A DNA stretch of 57,031 nucleotides from Nitrospirota bacterium. Lineage in GTDB: Bacteria; Nitrospirota; Thermodesulfovibrionia; Thermodesulfovibrionales; JdFR-88. The position numbers were made by a program, and so were the translations under genes. Within the stretch, counting starts at the first letter, position 1. Each line of letters opens with the position of its first letter. Below the pieces are notes generated by a model. That model was not told where the DNA came from. It saw nothing but the letters and a program-made list of their open reading frames with translations, and did not search any database. Shown one piece after another: positions 1-10,115 of the stretch. The DNA lies in contig JAJYIR010000015.1 in the NCBI GenBank assembly GCA_021789935.1, positions 1-57,031 of the forward strand, in the 5' to 3' direction.

Positions 1-821
1 GAGCCAAACCTTTCGAAAAGCGAGGATGCGATTACCGGCATGGGAACACCCGCCTCTATCGCCGCTTCCACAGTCCAGCGTCCTTCGCCCGAGTCTTCCA
101 CATAACCCTCTATAAGGGAGAGGTCCCTGTCTTTCTTAAAAGCGTCCTCCGCAAGCTCCAAAAGCCATGACCTTATGACGCTGCCCCGATTCCACAGGTG
201 GGCCAATTTTGAAAAATCCAGCCCCTCTCCATATTGCGATGCCTTTATGAGGGCAAACCCCTCACCATAGGCCTGCATCATCCCGTACTCTATCCCGTTG
301 TGCACCATTTTCACGAAGTGCCCGGATGAGACCTGCCCGCAGTGCATATACCCTTCGGGCGGAGCAAGGGTCTTGAAGACGGGCTCAAGCCGGCGGAATA
401 GTTTCCTGTCCCCGCCAATCATCAGGCAATAACCTTCCTTGAGCCCCCAGATGCCGCCGCTTACCCCCGCGTCCATATAGTTCAAGCCCATCGGCCTGAG
501 CTCCGTTTCACGCCGCTGGTCGTCTTTGTAATGGCTGTTCCCGCCGTCTATTATGGTGTCTCCTTTTTTAAGCAGCCCCTTCAGCCCGTTTATGGTTTCG
601 TCAACGGGTTTTCCCGCTGGCACCATAATCCAGACTGCCCTTGGAGGGGCAAGCAGGCTGGCAAGCTCTTCGAGTGAGGACGCGCCCTTCGCCCCGAAGG
701 CCGCTGTTTCCTTCACCTTTTCGGGGCTCCTGTCGTAAACCACGACCTTGTGCCGCCCCTTCATAAGCCGCCTGACCATGTTCTGGCCCATTTTCCCAAG
801 CCCTATCATTCCTATCTGCAT
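1..821 (-). CDS. gnd: 6-phosphogluconate dehydrogenase (decarboxylating), 3' end outside window
   Basis: Oxidises and decarboxylates 6-phosphogluconate to ribulose 5-phosphate with reduction of NAD(P)+; cytoplasmic. About 273 residues are visible from the ATG at 821, which is preceded by AGGGGAAGGTG. Seen: an N-terminal dinucleotide motif (GLGKMG, residues 8-13), GGNSHYKD, the substrate loop GVSGGIWG, and GHFVKMVHNGIEYG carrying the expected catalytic Lys and Asn. The spacing fits the short (about 300-residue) bacterial class rather than the 470-residue enzyme, so only a few tens of residues should be missing beyond base 1. It is the last visible gene of the rpiB-zwf-pgl-gnd operon, 63 bases after pgl. 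Identity is secure; the C-terminus cannot be judged. Confidence 0.95.
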   Translation of the reverse strand, partial: MQIGMIGLGKMGQNMVRRLMKGRHKVVVYDRSPEKVKETAAFGAKGASSLEELASLLAPPRAVWIMVPAGKPVDETINGLKGLLKKGDTIIDGGNSHYKDDQRRETELRPMGLNYMDAGVSGGIWGLKEGYCLMIGGDRKLFRRLEPVFKTLAPPEGYMHCGQVSSGHFVKMVHNGIEYGMMQAYGEGFALIKASQYGEGLDFSKLAHLWNRGSVIRSWLLELAEDAFKKDRDLSLIEGYVEDSGEGRWTVEAAIEAGVPMPVIASSLFERFG

Positions 822-884
822 GGTTTTTTCACCTTCCCCTGAAAACTTTTTCCGTTTTTATACAAACTTCCCGAGGTTTTTTCA

Positions 885-1634
885 TCACATCTTCCTGTAC
901 CGTCCTGCCGGCAGTCTGCCTGCGGCTGCGGAATCGGCCAGGAAAAGGAGCGCCCCGTTTTCCGGATTTATTGCGGAAGCGGGCAATGCCGGAGCGCCTT
1001 TTTCAACCAGGCGTTCCAGGACCTCTGCCTTCCGCTGCCCTGTAACAAGGAAAAAAACATTTTTAGCGCTGTTTAAGACCGGGTAGGTCAGCGTTACCCT
1101 GCCATGCCTTTGTCCATCCGGGACAGCCGCGGTGAAGCTCTCTTTTTCCCTTAACGCATCTGAACCGGGGAAAAGAGAGGCCGTATGGCCGTCTTCTCCC
1201 AGTCCCAGGAGCACGAGATCAAAGACCGGCATGCTCCCTTTTTGAGGCCTGAAGAAGGCAGAAAGTTCTGATGCGTATCTTTCGGCGCAAAGCTCCGGAG
1301 GGCCGTCCGTGGGGACGGAATGAATATTTTCCCGCGGGATAGGGGCTTTACTGAAAAGGGTCTCGTCCATCATCCTGAAGTTGCTGTCCATACTGTCCGG
1401 CGGCACCAGCCTCTCGTCCACCATGAATATGTGAGTACCGGGCCAAAGAGACGGCTCCCCGAACAGGGCAAGCTTCCGGTAAAAACCCGCAGGTGTCCCC
1501 CCACCTGACAGCGCGGCGGCAAATATGCCCTTCCGGCTTACCGCCTCGCGGGCTGTCTCCGTCCACCTTCCAACCAAGAAATCTTCCAGGGAGGAGACTT
1601 TATCAAAAACCAGTATATGGGCGGCCCTTGCCAT
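885..1634 (-). CDS. pgl: 6-phosphogluconolactonase
   Basis: Hydrolyses 6-phosphogluconolactone to 6-phosphogluconate, the step between zwf and gnd. The 249-residue protein is the usual size for the DevB/SOL type. Seen: ALSGGGTP near residue 42 (phosphate-binding loop), VDERLVPP followed by SNFRMM, and the family signature LLGLGEDGHTASLFPG. The start ATG at 1634 has AAGGTG upstream. It lies 34 bases after zwf and 63 before gnd on the same strand, so co-transcription is expected. No unusual features. Confidence 0.95.
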   Translation of the reverse strand: MARAAHILVFDKVSSLEDFLVGRWTETAREAVSRKGIFAAALSGGGTPAGFYRKLALFGEPSLWPGTHIFMVDERLVPPDSMDSNFRMMDETLFSKAPIPRENIHSVPTDGPPELCAERYASELSAFFRPQKGSMPVFDLVLLGLGEDGHTASLFPGSDALREKESFTAAVPDGQRHGRVTLTYPVLNSAKNVFFLVTGQRKAEVLERLVEKGAPALPASAINPENGALLFLADSAAAGRLPAGRYRKM

Positions 1635-1668
1635 TAAACTGCACCTTCATCCATACCGGAGGGGAAAA

Positions 1669-3216
1669 TCAGATAGTAAGCCAGCGCCGCTCCTCCGACT
1701 CCACAAGCGCCTGGGCCTCCAGCGGCCCCCAGGAGCCTGCGGCATAGTTCGGGAAATCCTTTGGTGGAATGCTTTCCCACCTTGAGATTATCGGGTCCAC
1801 GATCTCCCACATGGCCTCGACGGAGTCCTGTCTTACAAAAAGGGACAGGTCCCCTTTCGCGCAGTCCAGAAGCAGGCGTTCGTAAGGGTCCGGCACTTTA
1901 ACCTTGAACATGTCCCGGTAGTCAAAAACCATGTTCACCTGGTACAGTTCGTCCATTGAATACGGATACTTGACGCAGAATTTGAGGGATATCTTCTCAT
2001 CAGGCTGGATGGTGAAAACGAGGATATTGGGCTCAAGGGCATCGCTTGGTTTTCCAAACAGCCTGAGCGGCAACTGTTTGAACTGGATGCATATCTCCGT
2101 TACTCGCTTTGCCATGCGCTTGCCGGTGCGCACATAGAACGGCACACCCGCCCACCTCAGGTTGTCCACATGGAACCGTGCCGCTAAAAAGGTGGGCTGC
2201 AAAGAGACGGGCGCCACATTTTTTTCCTGTCTGTAACCCGGCGCCGTCTGGCCATTAATGCGTCCGGGGCCGTATTGCCCGCGTACGGTGAACCTGTCCA
2301 CGTGATAAGCGTCCATAATACGGATGGAATTAAAGACCTTGGTCTTCTCGTCCCTCACGTAATCGGCGCTGAAGCCTACCGGGGGCTCCATGGCTATAAG
2401 CCCGATTAGCTGGAGCATATGGTTCTGCACAATGTCTCTTACAACCCCGGTCTGTTCGTAGAAGGAGCCCCTGTGCTCTATTCCTATATCTTCAGCAACG
2501 GTGATCTGCACGTTGTCCACATAGTTTCTGTTCCATATCTGCTCGAATATGAAATTGGAGAACCTGAAAAAAAGTATGTTCTGCACCGGCTCCTTGCTCA
2601 GATAATGGTCAATACGGTATATCTGGCACTCGTCGAAGGCGTCAATGAGTATATGATTAAGTTCCTTTGCGCTCTGGCGGTCATGCCCGAAGGGTTTTTC
2701 GACAATGATCTTGGCGTTAAACGGCCCTTTGCAGAGATTGTACCTTTTGAGCTTCGAGACAATGCCGGGCACGGCGGAGGGCGGCACCGCCATGTAGAAT
2801 ATCACGTTTATGCCCCCCTGCGAGTCCGGCATCGATATCTCCTCTACCCGCTGGCAGAGCTCTTTGTATTTAAGGTCGTCTTCGAAACGGGCAGGCAGGC
2901 AATAAAGATGGGTGCTGAAATCCTGCAGCTTCTTCTCGTCCGGCGGGGTCTCGTCGAATTGCCTTATGCCTTCCTCTATCTGGGTGCGGTACTGCTTATC
3001 GCTCATCTCGGGCATCCCGAAAGAAAGGACAGAAAAACCGCTTGCAAGCTCTCCGGATTCGAAAAGGTGCAGGAGGCCGGGCATGAGCTTTCTCCTGCTC
3101 AGGTCGCCACTGCCGCCGAAAATGCACATTGTAAAAGGCTCTGTCCTGAGCTCCTTCAAATCCACAACGCATTTTTTAAGGAGGTCTCTTTCTATCTGAG
3201 GCCCGGTCGTGATCAT
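1669..3216 (-). CDS. zwf: Glucose-6-phosphate 1-dehydrogenase
   Basis: Oxidises glucose 6-phosphate to the lactone with NAD(P)+, the entry step of the oxidative pentose-phosphate route. The 515-residue length is typical. Seen: nucleotide loop GGSGDLSRRKL (residues 34-44), the EKPFGHD segment, and the substrate/catalytic motif RIDHYLSKEPVQN. The usual form is RIDHYLGKE, so here Gly is replaced by Ser; the catalytic His and Lys remain. The ATG at 3216 follows GGGGGAG at good spacing. It lies 23 bases downstream of rpiB and 34 upstream of pgl, in one operon driven from the promoter at 3739-3766. Confidence 0.96.
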   Translation of the reverse strand: MITTGPQIERDLLKKCVVDLKELRTEPFTMCIFGGSGDLSRRKLMPGLLHLFESGELASGFSVLSFGMPEMSDKQYRTQIEEGIRQFDETPPDEKKLQDFSTHLYCLPARFEDDLKYKELCQRVEEISMPDSQGGINVIFYMAVPPSAVPGIVSKLKRYNLCKGPFNAKIIVEKPFGHDRQSAKELNHILIDAFDECQIYRIDHYLSKEPVQNILFFRFSNFIFEQIWNRNYVDNVQITVAEDIGIEHRGSFYEQTGVVRDIVQNHMLQLIGLIAMEPPVGFSADYVRDEKTKVFNSIRIMDAYHVDRFTVRGQYGPGRINGQTAPGYRQEKNVAPVSLQPTFLAARFHVDNLRWAGVPFYVRTGKRMAKRVTEICIQFKQLPLRLFGKPSDALEPNILVFTIQPDEKISLKFCVKYPYSMDELYQVNMVFDYRDMFKVKVPDPYERLLLDCAKGDLSLFVRQDSVEAMWEIVDPIISRWESIPPKDFPNYAAGSWGPLEAQALVESEERRWLTI

Positions 3217-3239
3217 TAATTAAATCTCCCCCGTTTGAA

Positions 3240-3695
3240 TCATTTGAAAAATTCACGCTCCATTGACTTTACCTTGTTCAACCTGCGCAGATGCCGCTGC
3301 GCCCCGGAAAATCCGGCATTCAGGAAGACCCTTACCGCCTCCCTGGCCGCGCCCGCCCCGACAATGCGTTCCCCAAGGCAAAGCACGTTCATATCGTCGT
3401 CCTCGACACCCTGCCTGGCTGAAAAAACGTCATGGCAGACAGCGGCCCTGATGCCCTCAAACTTGTTTGCCGCAACCCCGGCGCCAACCCCGCTGCCGCA
3501 AATAAGAATGCCCCTTGAGGCCTGCCCCTGCTGTATCGCCCTGGCCACGGCGCCGGCGAAATCCGGGTAATCGTCACCCGGTTCAAGGCTGTAGGCGCCG
3601 CAGTCCATTACATCATGGCCCATACCCGTGATGAACTCCATCATTATTTTTTTAAGCGCAAAACCGCCGTGGTCGGCGCCTATCGCCAGCTTCAC
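3240..3695 (-). CDS. rpiB: Ribose-5-phosphate isomerase B
   Basis: Interconverts ribulose 5-phosphate and ribose 5-phosphate (LacAB/RpiB fold). I place the start at GTG 3695, giving 151 residues beginning VKLAIGADHGG, because AAGGGGGCG sits just upstream and 150 residues is the family size. An in-frame ATG at 3752 would add 19 residues, but it lies inside the promoter and upstream of its predicted transcription start. Seen: GADHGG, DYPDFA, ICGSGVGAGVAANK with the active-site Cys, and NVLCLGERIVG. It is the first gene of the pentose-phosphate operon. Its place with zwf, pgl and gnd supports a ribose-phosphate role rather than an allose role. Confidence 0.95.
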   Translation of the reverse strand: MKLAIGADHGGFALKKIMMEFITGMGHDVMDCGAYSLEPGDDYPDFAGAVARAIQQGQASRGILICGSGVGAGVAANKFEGIRAAVCHDVFSARQGVEDDDMNVLCLGERIVGAGAAREAVRVFLNAGFSGAQRHLRRLNKVKSMEREFFK

Positions 3696-3738
3696 AAATC
3701 GCCCCCTTTGGACATAGCAGAAAAATCCCTTCCCGCAC

Positions 3739-3766
3739 ATTGTATCATGCATACCTCCGGTGTCAA
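3739..3766 (-). promoter_or_regulatory. Sigma70-type promoter for rpiB-zwf-pgl-gnd
   Basis: Read on the minus strand, a consensus -35 box TTGACA (3761-3766) is followed after 16 bases by TACAAT (-10, 3739-3744), five of six to consensus. Transcription would begin near 3732 and leave about a 37-base leader before the GTG of rpiB, with the Shine-Dalgarno AAGGGGG in it. This also argues against the longer rpiB reading frame. The boxes are seen directly; activity is inferred. Confidence 0.75.
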
Positions 3767-3865
3767 GGTGAAAATGGGTTTTTTGTTTATTTTACGGGCA
3801 TTTTGGCTGACATGGGTGATGGCGATCGTCCCTGGCCCGGGGACCTGTAAAAAGACTTTCCCTTT

Positions 3866-4576
3866 TTATTTCTCGATGTCCGGCTTGAACCTGTACCCGA
3901 TGCCTGGCTCATTTATAAGGAACCGGGGCCTGGCCGGGTCGGCTTCCAGCTTGTGCCTGAGCTGGGTCATGTAGACCCTCAGGTATTGGGTCTGATGGGC
4001 ATAACTGGGCCCCCACACCTCTTTCAGCAAGTGGCTGTGAGTAAGCACTTTCCCGGCGTTTCCCGCAAGCAGAGAAAGCAGTTTGTATTCAATGGGCGTG
4101 AGATGGACTTCATCACCGCCAATGAACACCTGTCTTTTTGATAGGTCTATCTTCAGGTCTCCTGCTATAATGACCGATTCTCTCTGCCCCGACCTCTGAA
4201 TGGCCCTGTGCCTCATTGCCACTCGTATCCGGGCAAGCAGTTCGCCGGAGCCAAAGGGTTTTATCAGATAATCGTCCGCCCCCTCATCCAGCGCGCTGAC
4301 CTTGTCCATTTCCTTATCTCTCGCGGAAATGACTATGATAGGGATGTTGCTCCATTCCCTGAGCCTTTTCGTCACATCGAGACCGTCCATATCGGGCAGC
4401 CCCAAGTCAAGCAATATGACATCAGGGTTCCGTAGGGCGGCCTCTCTGAGCCCTTCCTCTCCCGTACCGGCCTCTGTCACATCATATCCCTGTCCCTGCA
4501 GGACCAGCCGGATAAAACGCCTCATCTGCGGCTCATCCTCAATAAGGAGGATGACCTCTTTATGTTCCGCCACCAT
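3866..4576 (-). CDS. kdpE: KdpE, OmpR-family response regulator of K+ uptake
   Basis: Cytoplasmic transcription factor that activates kdpFABC when phosphorylated by KdpD. The 236 residues comprise a receiver domain (about 7-120; acidic pocket IEDE, phospho-acceptor Asp57 in LLDLGLPDMDG, Lys in IKPFGSGEL) and a winged-helix DNA-binding domain (about 135-230; LTPIEYKLLSLL, then YLRVYMTQLRHKLE). Its ATG directly abuts the kdpD stop codon, so the pair is translationally coupled and last in the operon. Gene order and KdpD-KdpE pairing make the assignment firm. Confidence 0.95.
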   Translation of the reverse strand: MVAEHKEVILLIEDEPQMRRFIRLVLQGQGYDVTEAGTGEEGLREAALRNPDVILLDLGLPDMDGLDVTKRLREWSNIPIIVISARDKEMDKVSALDEGADDYLIKPFGSGELLARIRVAMRHRAIQRSGQRESVIIAGDLKIDLSKRQVFIGGDEVHLTPIEYKLLSLLAGNAGKVLTHSHLLKEVWGPSYAHQTQYLRVYMTQLRHKLEADPARPRFLINEPGIGYRFKPDIEK

Positions 4577-7264
4577 CTACCTTTCCTGTTCCGGCTCAGG
4601 CATCGGGGGTTGTTGCCCCACGGGCAGAGTAAACCTGAAAACAGCCCCGCCCCCCGGACGGTTTTCAGCCCAGATGTGCCCTCCATGGGCCCCGATAATG
4701 GCCTGGCAGATCGCAAGCCCCAGCCCAATGCCTCCTCCCGCGCCGTGAACGAATTTTTCAAATATCTTCTTTTCCTCCCCATCCGGTATGCCCGGACCAT
4801 GGTCGGCAATATCAAACAGCAGGAAGTCCCCGTCCATCCTTGCCCGCAGGTCAATGGGGGTGCCCTCCGGCGTGTACTTTATGGCGTTATCCAAAAGGTT
4901 CATCATGGTCTGCTCAATAAGAAGCGGGTCGAACGGGACAAGAGGCAGGCCGTCAGGAACGTTCACATTTACCTGGCGGCCCTTGAGCCGCTCTGACAGG
5001 CGGTTAAGCACCACTCCGACTATTTCCTCGATGGACTGCCATTCTTTTTTCAGACTTATGGCCTTGGCCTCCAGGCGGGTCATGTCAAGGACGTTCTTTA
5101 TTATCTGGTTAAGACGCTCCGCTTCCTCCTGTATGGTCCGGACAAGTTCCTGTCTGCCGTGCGTGGAGAGTGAGATGTCCTTTCCCAGCAGCGCGGTTGC
5201 CGCCCCGGTAATCGCGGCAAGCGGGGTGCGCAGGTCATGGGATACGGAACTCAAAAGGGTGCTCCTCAAGGCCTCGGCCTCAGCCCTCAGAAGCGCCTGC
5301 TGGGCCTCCTGGGCCAGCAGCGTCCTGTCTACGGCCATCGCTATCTGGTTTGCAAAGCTTTCAAGCACATGTATCTGGTCGTGATCAAACGGGCCTGTCT
5401 GGCTGGAAGGCATAACACCCAGCACACCCACCGTTCTGGAAGACGTGGTAAGCGGGATGTACAGCGCCTCCGCCCCTGAAAGCGTGTCGGTGCCCACCCC
5501 CGCCTCGCTACGGTGATCGAAGGCCCATTGGGCCACCCCCATCTCATTCTGGTCGAGGACAAAAGTCTCGGGCCCGGTAACCGGGGCAACCAGTTTGCCA
5601 TGCTCATCGGGCACCAGTATAACGACATGGCTGGAAAAAAGTTCGCTCAAGCGCTTTATGGCAACGATGCAGGTCCTGTCGATCCCGCGTTCATGCACCA
5701 GTTCCCTGCTCAGGCTGTAAAGCGCGGCTGTCCTTCGCTCCCTCGCCCTGGAGGAATCCGCCTGCCGGCGTATCCGCAAGGTCATCCTGCTTATAACCAG
5801 CGCAACCACGAACATGACAATGAACGTGAAAAAATATTTCACATCGCTCACCGCAAAGGTATATCTTGGAGGGACGAAAAAGAAATCGAATGCCGAGACG
5901 CTGAGGAAGGTCGCAAGGATGGATGGCCCCTTCCCGGCCCGGCTTGAGACCACGACAATGCCCAGCATATAAACCATGGCGATATCTATGGGGGTAAAAT
6001 AGGGGGACAGAAGAAAGGCGACGCCGGAAGTGACCGCTACCCCCGCAAGGCCCGTGGCCCAATCTTTCCAGTCCGGCGAAGGGCGGGCGGCGGGTTTCGC
6101 TATGTGTCGTGCCACCGGCTCTCCCGTGTCTCCGGTAATGACATAGATGTCAATCTCCCCGCTGCCCCGCACGATCTCATCAAGCATGGAGCCAAAGACC
6201 TTGTCTTTCCAGCGCGGATGGGTGGGCTTGCCGACAAGTATCTTTGTCACATTCATTGACCGCGCGTAATTTAATATCTCCTCGCTCGCCTTGTTCCCGG
6301 AAAGGGTCACAGTCTCGGCCCCAAGGCTTTCGGCCAGGCGCATATGTTCCGCAAGCTGCCTCAGATCGTTCTCTGAAGGTTTTACCTTATGCGGCGCTTC
6401 GACATAGGCCGCCATAAGTTGCCCTCTCAAGCCGGCAGCCATGAGCTTGGCGGCCCGTATCAGACGGATCGAACGCGGGTTTGGCCCCACGCAAACCAAA
6501 ATCCTCTCACCCGCCGGCCATACTTCCTTGACGCCCTTGCCAAGCCTGTAGCTGCGCATCTGCTCATCAACGCTCTCCGCCGTCCGGCGGAGCGCAAGTT
6601 CCCTGAGCGCAAGCAGGTTCCCCTTACGGAAGAAGTTTTCCCCGGCCTTCGCCGCCAGTTCCGTCAGATATACCTTTCCCTCCCTTAGCCGCCTTAAAAG
6701 GTCTTCCGGCGGAAGGTCAATGAGCTCTATATCGTCGGCCCGGGCCAGGAGGAAGTCCGGCACCGTTTCGCGCACGATAATACCGGTTATCTGGGCGACG
6801 ATGTCATTCAGGCTCTCAAGGTGCTGCACGTTAAGCGTGGTATATACGTTGATGCCGGCCCCGAGGAGCTCATAAATATCCTGCCAGCGTTTTTTGTGGC
6901 GGGAACCGGGAGCATTGGTGTGGGCAAGCTCGTCCACAAGGATTACGGATGGTTTGCGGGCAAGGGCCGCATCCAGATCGAATTCTTTTAATTTGGTGCC
7001 GCGATATTCGAGTTCGCGGCGGGGCAGGACATCAAGCCCTTCAAGGAGCGCCTCCGTCTCCTTCCGGCCATGGGTCTCTGCAATACCTATAACGACATCC
7101 ACTCCCTCCGCGCGTTTCTGTCTTGCGGCATCGAGCATGGCATAGGTCTTGCCGACACCGGGTGCGGAGCCGAAGAATATCTTTAATTGCCCCTCCCGGC
7201 TGCGCTCTTCTTCCCTGCGCACCCTCTCCAGCAGGTCCTCAGGACTGGGCCTTCGTTCCTCCAC
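4577..7264 (-). CDS. kdpD: KdpD, osmosensitive K+ channel sensor histidine kinase
   Basis: Inner-membrane kinase/phosphatase that controls KdpE in response to K+ limitation. 895 residues, full length. Domains in order: KdpD N-terminal domain with Walker A GSAPGVGKT (32-40) and DELAHTNAPGS; a USP-like domain (about 252-375); four closely spaced membrane helices (about 403-498); a GAF-type region (about 520-650); HisKA with His676 in SVSHDLRTPL; and a HATPase domain (DNAIKYTPEG, GPGIPDGEE, GIGLGLAICQAI). The start is GTG at 7264, with AAGGAG nine bases upstream. It lies 126 bases after kdpC, the widest gap inside this operon, so a separate promoter for kdpDE is possible. Confidence 0.96.
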   Translation of the reverse strand: MEERRPSPEDLLERVRREEERSREGQLKIFFGSAPGVGKTYAMLDAARQKRAEGVDVVIGIAETHGRKETEALLEGLDVLPRRELEYRGTKLKEFDLDAALARKPSVILVDELAHTNAPGSRHKKRWQDIYELLGAGINVYTTLNVQHLESLNDIVAQITGIIVRETVPDFLLARADDIELIDLPPEDLLRRLREGKVYLTELAAKAGENFFRKGNLLALRELALRRTAESVDEQMRSYRLGKGVKEVWPAGERILVCVGPNPRSIRLIRAAKLMAAGLRGQLMAAYVEAPHKVKPSENDLRQLAEHMRLAESLGAETVTLSGNKASEEILNYARSMNVTKILVGKPTHPRWKDKVFGSMLDEIVRGSGEIDIYVITGDTGEPVARHIAKPAARPSPDWKDWATGLAGVAVTSGVAFLLSPYFTPIDIAMVYMLGIVVVSSRAGKGPSILATFLSVSAFDFFFVPPRYTFAVSDVKYFFTFIVMFVVALVISRMTLRIRRQADSSRARERRTAALYSLSRELVHERGIDRTCIVAIKRLSELFSSHVVILVPDEHGKLVAPVTGPETFVLDQNEMGVAQWAFDHRSEAGVGTDTLSGAEALYIPLTTSSRTVGVLGVMPSSQTGPFDHDQIHVLESFANQIAMAVDRTLLAQEAQQALLRAEAEALRSTLLSSVSHDLRTPLAAITGAATALLGKDISLSTHGRQELVRTIQEEAERLNQIIKNVLDMTRLEAKAISLKKEWQSIEEIVGVVLNRLSERLKGRQVNVNVPDGLPLVPFDPLLIEQTMMNLLDNAIKYTPEGTPIDLRARMDGDFLLFDIADHGPGIPDGEEKKIFEKFVHGAGGGIGLGLAICQAIIGAHGGHIWAENRPGGGAVFRFTLPVGQQPPMPEPEQER

Positions 7265-7390
7265 CTAATATTTCTCCTTTATCTGACAGCATGTCCTTTG
7301 CAGAGATATTCATATATATTACTCTCCCCGATGACCAAAAAAGTGCATGCAAACGAAGGCCGCGCGTAATCGGAGACCATTAAAATCTTT

Positions 7391-7969
7391 TTATTTTTTC
7401 ATTTCATCCAGCGCCAGATTCAGCTTCAGCACGTTTACGGCGGGCTCTCCGAAAATACCCATGAACCTCCCCGCAGTGTTTGCGCTTATCAGGGCGAGGA
7501 CTTTCGCCTTGTCCAGGCCCCTTGCCCTGGCGACCCTGCCCGCCTGGTAGAGGGCGGCGGCCGGGGTTATGTACGGGTCCAGTCCGCTTCCGGAGGAAGT
7601 CACGAGGTCCACTGGTATGGGGTAATGGTTCCCGGGGCCGGCCGCCTGCAATGCATCAATGCGCGACCGCACCTCCCGCAACAAGGCCGGGTTGTTGGGC
7701 CCCAGGTTGGACCCGGATGACAAACCCCCATTATACGGGTAAGGGGCCGTCGCCGACAGCCTCCCCCAGAAATATCCGGGACCGCCAAACTGCTGGCCCA
7801 CTAGCGCGGAGCCCACGGGCTTGCCTTCTTTCATGATGATGCTGCCGTTTGCCCGCACCGGGAAAACGGCCTGTGAAATCCAGGTGATGGCGAGAGGGTA
7901 AATTATCCCGGTGAGGACACTGAGCACAACCAGCGACATTACGGCGTTTTTTATCATTTTTATAGACAT
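7391..7969 (-). CDS. kdpC: KdpC, K+-transporting ATPase subunit C
   Basis: Small single-span subunit that stabilises the KdpFABC complex and aids ATP binding. The 192 residues have an N-terminal membrane helix (about 10-33), then conserved segments [23 protein letters not shown] and the C-terminal [16 protein letters not shown]. The ATG at 7969 has GGAGG upstream. It is 18 bases downstream of kdpB. Complete, with family-typical length. Confidence 0.96.
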   Translation of the reverse strand: MSIKMIKNAVMSLVVLSVLTGIIYPLAITWISQAVFPVRANGSIIMKEGKPVGSALVGQQFGGPGYFWGRLSATAPYPYNGGLSSGSNLGPNNPALLREVRSRIDALQAAGPGNHYPIPVDLVTSSGSGLDPYITPAAALYQAGRVARARGLDKAKVLALISANTAGRFMGIFGEPAVNVLKLNLALDEMKK

Positions 7970-7987
7970 TTTTTATTTTCCTCCGTT

Positions 7988-10069
7988 TCAGGCAAGGTGC
8001 ATAGCCGTTACAAGCATGTCTATGAGCTTAATGCCTATAAACGGCACTATTAGCCCGCCCACACCGTATATAAGGGCGTTATTGCGCAGCACAATCTGCG
8101 CACCGAGAGGTTTGTACTTGACGCCGCGCAGCGCAAGCGGGATCAAAAAGATAATTATCAGCGCGTTGAAGATAACCGCGGACAAAACGGCGCTCTCCGG
8201 GGTGGCGAGGTGCATTATGTTGAGCGCGCCAAGGGCCGGGTAGATGGAGATGAACGCCGCCGGCAGGATGGCGAAATACTTTGCCACGTCGTTGGATATG
8301 CTGAAAGTGGTCAGCGTTCCCCTGGTCATAAGCAGCTGTTTGCCTATCTCAACGATCTCTATGAGCTTTGTGGGATTGGAGTCCAAATCCACCAGGTTCC
8401 CGGCCTCTTTGGCGGCCTGGGTGCCCGTGTTCATGGCAACCGCGACATCGGCCTGGGCCAGAGCGGGGGCATCATTGGTGCCGTCGCCCGTCATCGCCAC
8501 CAGCCTTCCCCCGGCCTGGTGCTCGCGTATGAGTTTGAGCTTGGTCTCGGGGGTTGCCTGGGCAAGGAAATCGTCCACCCCTGCCTCCGCCGCAACAGCC
8601 GCAGCGGTAAGCGGATTGTCCCCGGTGATCATGATGGTCTTTATGCCCATCTGCCTCATCTCGGCGAACCGCTCCTTTATGCCGCCTTTTACTATATCGT
8701 TCAGGCGGATAACGCCCAGCACCCTTTTGCCTTCAGCCACGACGAGCGGCGTGGCCCCCTGCCTTGCCACATCATCCACTATCCGGCGCACTTCCGCGGG
8801 GAATGTCCCTCCCTCTTTCTGGATATATGTTTCCACCGCATCGGCCGCCCCCTTGCGGATCTCCCTGCCGTCCATGTTCACTCCGCTCATTCTCGTTTGG
8901 GCGCTGAACTCCACGAAATGGGCGCCCAGGGCATGAATGTCACGTTCCCGAAGAGCATATTTTTCCTTGGCCAGGACAACGATGCTCCTGCCCTCCGGCG
9001 TTTCGTCGGCCAGGGATGAAAGCTGGGCGGCGTCAGCAAGGACGTGATCGTCCACTCCGGGGGCCGGGATGAACATGGTTGCCTGGCGGTCGCCGAGGGT
9101 TATCGTGCCCGTTTTGTCCAGAAGAAGCACGTCAACATCTCCAGCCGCTTCGACGGCCCGCCCGGACATGGCTATTACGTTTGCCTGGATCATGCGGTCC
9201 ATGCCGGCAATGCCTATGGCAGAAAGCAGTCCGCCGATCGTGGTGGGGATAAGGCAGACAAGAAGCGACACAAGCACCGTCATGGTAACCGGGCTGCCGT
9301 GCCCGGCGGCCTTCACGCTGAATATCGAAAAAGGCAACAGGGTCGCGGTCACCAGAAGAAAGACAATAGTGAGGCCGGCAAGCAGTATGTCCAGCGCGAT
9401 CTCGTTTGGCGTCTTCTGGCGCTTCGCGCCCTCCACCATGCTTATCATCCTGTCCAGGAAGGTCTCGCCGGGATTCGAGGTGACCCTTATGACAAGCCAG
9501 TCGGAAAGCACCATAGTCCCGCCCGTAACGGCGCTCCGGTCGCCCCCCGACTCCCTTATTACGGGCGCGCTTTCGCCCGTTATGGCGCTTTCATTCACCG
9601 AGGCGACACCCTCTATGACCTCTCCGTCCATCGGGATGAGGCCGCCAGCCTCCACCAGGACCACATCCCCTTTCTTGAGCTGCGAAGATGAGACCATCTC
9701 GGCTCCGGAATCTCTCTGCGGTTTGGCCAGGCGTTTGGCCATGACGTCCTGCCTTGTCTTTCTAAGCGCGTCGGCCTGGGCCTTCCCGCGCCCCTCCGCC
9801 ATGGATTCCGCGAAGTTGGCAAAGAGCACCGTTACCCATAACCAGATCGAAATCTGGAGTATGAAACCCGGGGAGGCCTCGCCCCTTCCGGTGATAACGG
9901 CATGGAAGAAAAGAGCTGTAGTTAGGACGCTCCCAACCTCCACAACGAACATCACGGGGTTTTTGATCTGGTGAACGGGATTCAGCTTCTTCACCGAATC
10001 CCACATGGCCCTGCGCATTATCCTTGGTTCAAAAAGGGACCTTTTGCTTTTTTCTTTTTTCTTGCTCAT
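7988..10069 (-). CDS. kdpB: KdpB, P-type ATPase catalytic subunit
   Basis: Catalytic P-type ATPase of the K+ pump. I use ATG 10069 (693 residues, starting MSKKKEK); an in-frame TTG at 10090 lacks a ribosome site. Seen (numbering from ATG): TGES actuator loop (164-167), phosphorylation motif DKTGTIT (from 318), the nucleotide-domain MITGDNP, hinge [12 protein letters not shown], and the KdpB-specific C-terminal block starting [18 protein letters not shown]. Seven membrane helices are expected. It lies between kdpA and kdpC in the standard order. Confidence 0.97.
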   Translation of the reverse strand: MSKKKEKSKRSLFEPRIMRRAMWDSVKKLNPVHQIKNPVMFVVEVGSVLTTALFFHAVITGRGEASPGFILQISIWLWVTVLFANFAESMAEGRGKAQADALRKTRQDVMAKRLAKPQRDSGAEMVSSSQLKKGDVVLVEAGGLIPMDGEVIEGVASVNESAITGESAPVIRESGGDRSAVTGGTMVLSDWLVIRVTSNPGETFLDRMISMVEGAKRQKTPNEIALDILLAGLTIVFLLVTATLLPFSIFSVKAAGHGSPVTMTVLVSLLVCLIPTTIGGLLSAIGIAGMDRMIQANVIAMSGRAVEAAGDVDVLLLDKTGTITLGDRQATMFIPAPGVDDHVLADAAQLSSLADETPEGRSIVVLAKEKYALRERDIHALGAHFVEFSAQTRMSGVNMDGREIRKGAADAVETYIQKEGGTFPAEVRRIVDDVARQGATPLVVAEGKRVLGVIRLNDIVKGGIKERFAEMRQMGIKTIMITGDNPLTAAAVAAEAGVDDFLAQATPETKLKLIREHQAGGRLVAMTGDGTNDAPALAQADVAVAMNTGTQAAKEAGNLVDLDSNPTKLIEIVEIGKQLLMTRGTLTTFSISNDVAKYFAILPAAFISIYPALGALNIMHLATPESAVLSAVIFNALIIIFLIPLALRGVKYKPLGAQIVLRNNALIYGVGGLIVPFIGIKLIDMLVTAMHLA

Positions 10070-10115
10070 GATCTCCGGATCCTGTTTCAAAAATTTATCG
10101 AACTGTTAAAAATCA

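Noticed and set aside
3696-3752. Longer rpiB start at ATG 3752
   Set aside because: The ATG lies inside the -35/-10 spacer of the promoter and upstream of the predicted transcript start.
3826-3842. Hairpin GTCCC-TGGCCCG-GGGAC downstream of kdpE as its terminator
   Set aside because: Stem is only five pairs and no T run follows on the minus strand.
9069-9974. A 301-residue plus-strand frame opposite kdpB
   Set aside because: Ser/Arg/Pro-rich antisense translation, typical of a shadow; kdpB is certain on the other strand.
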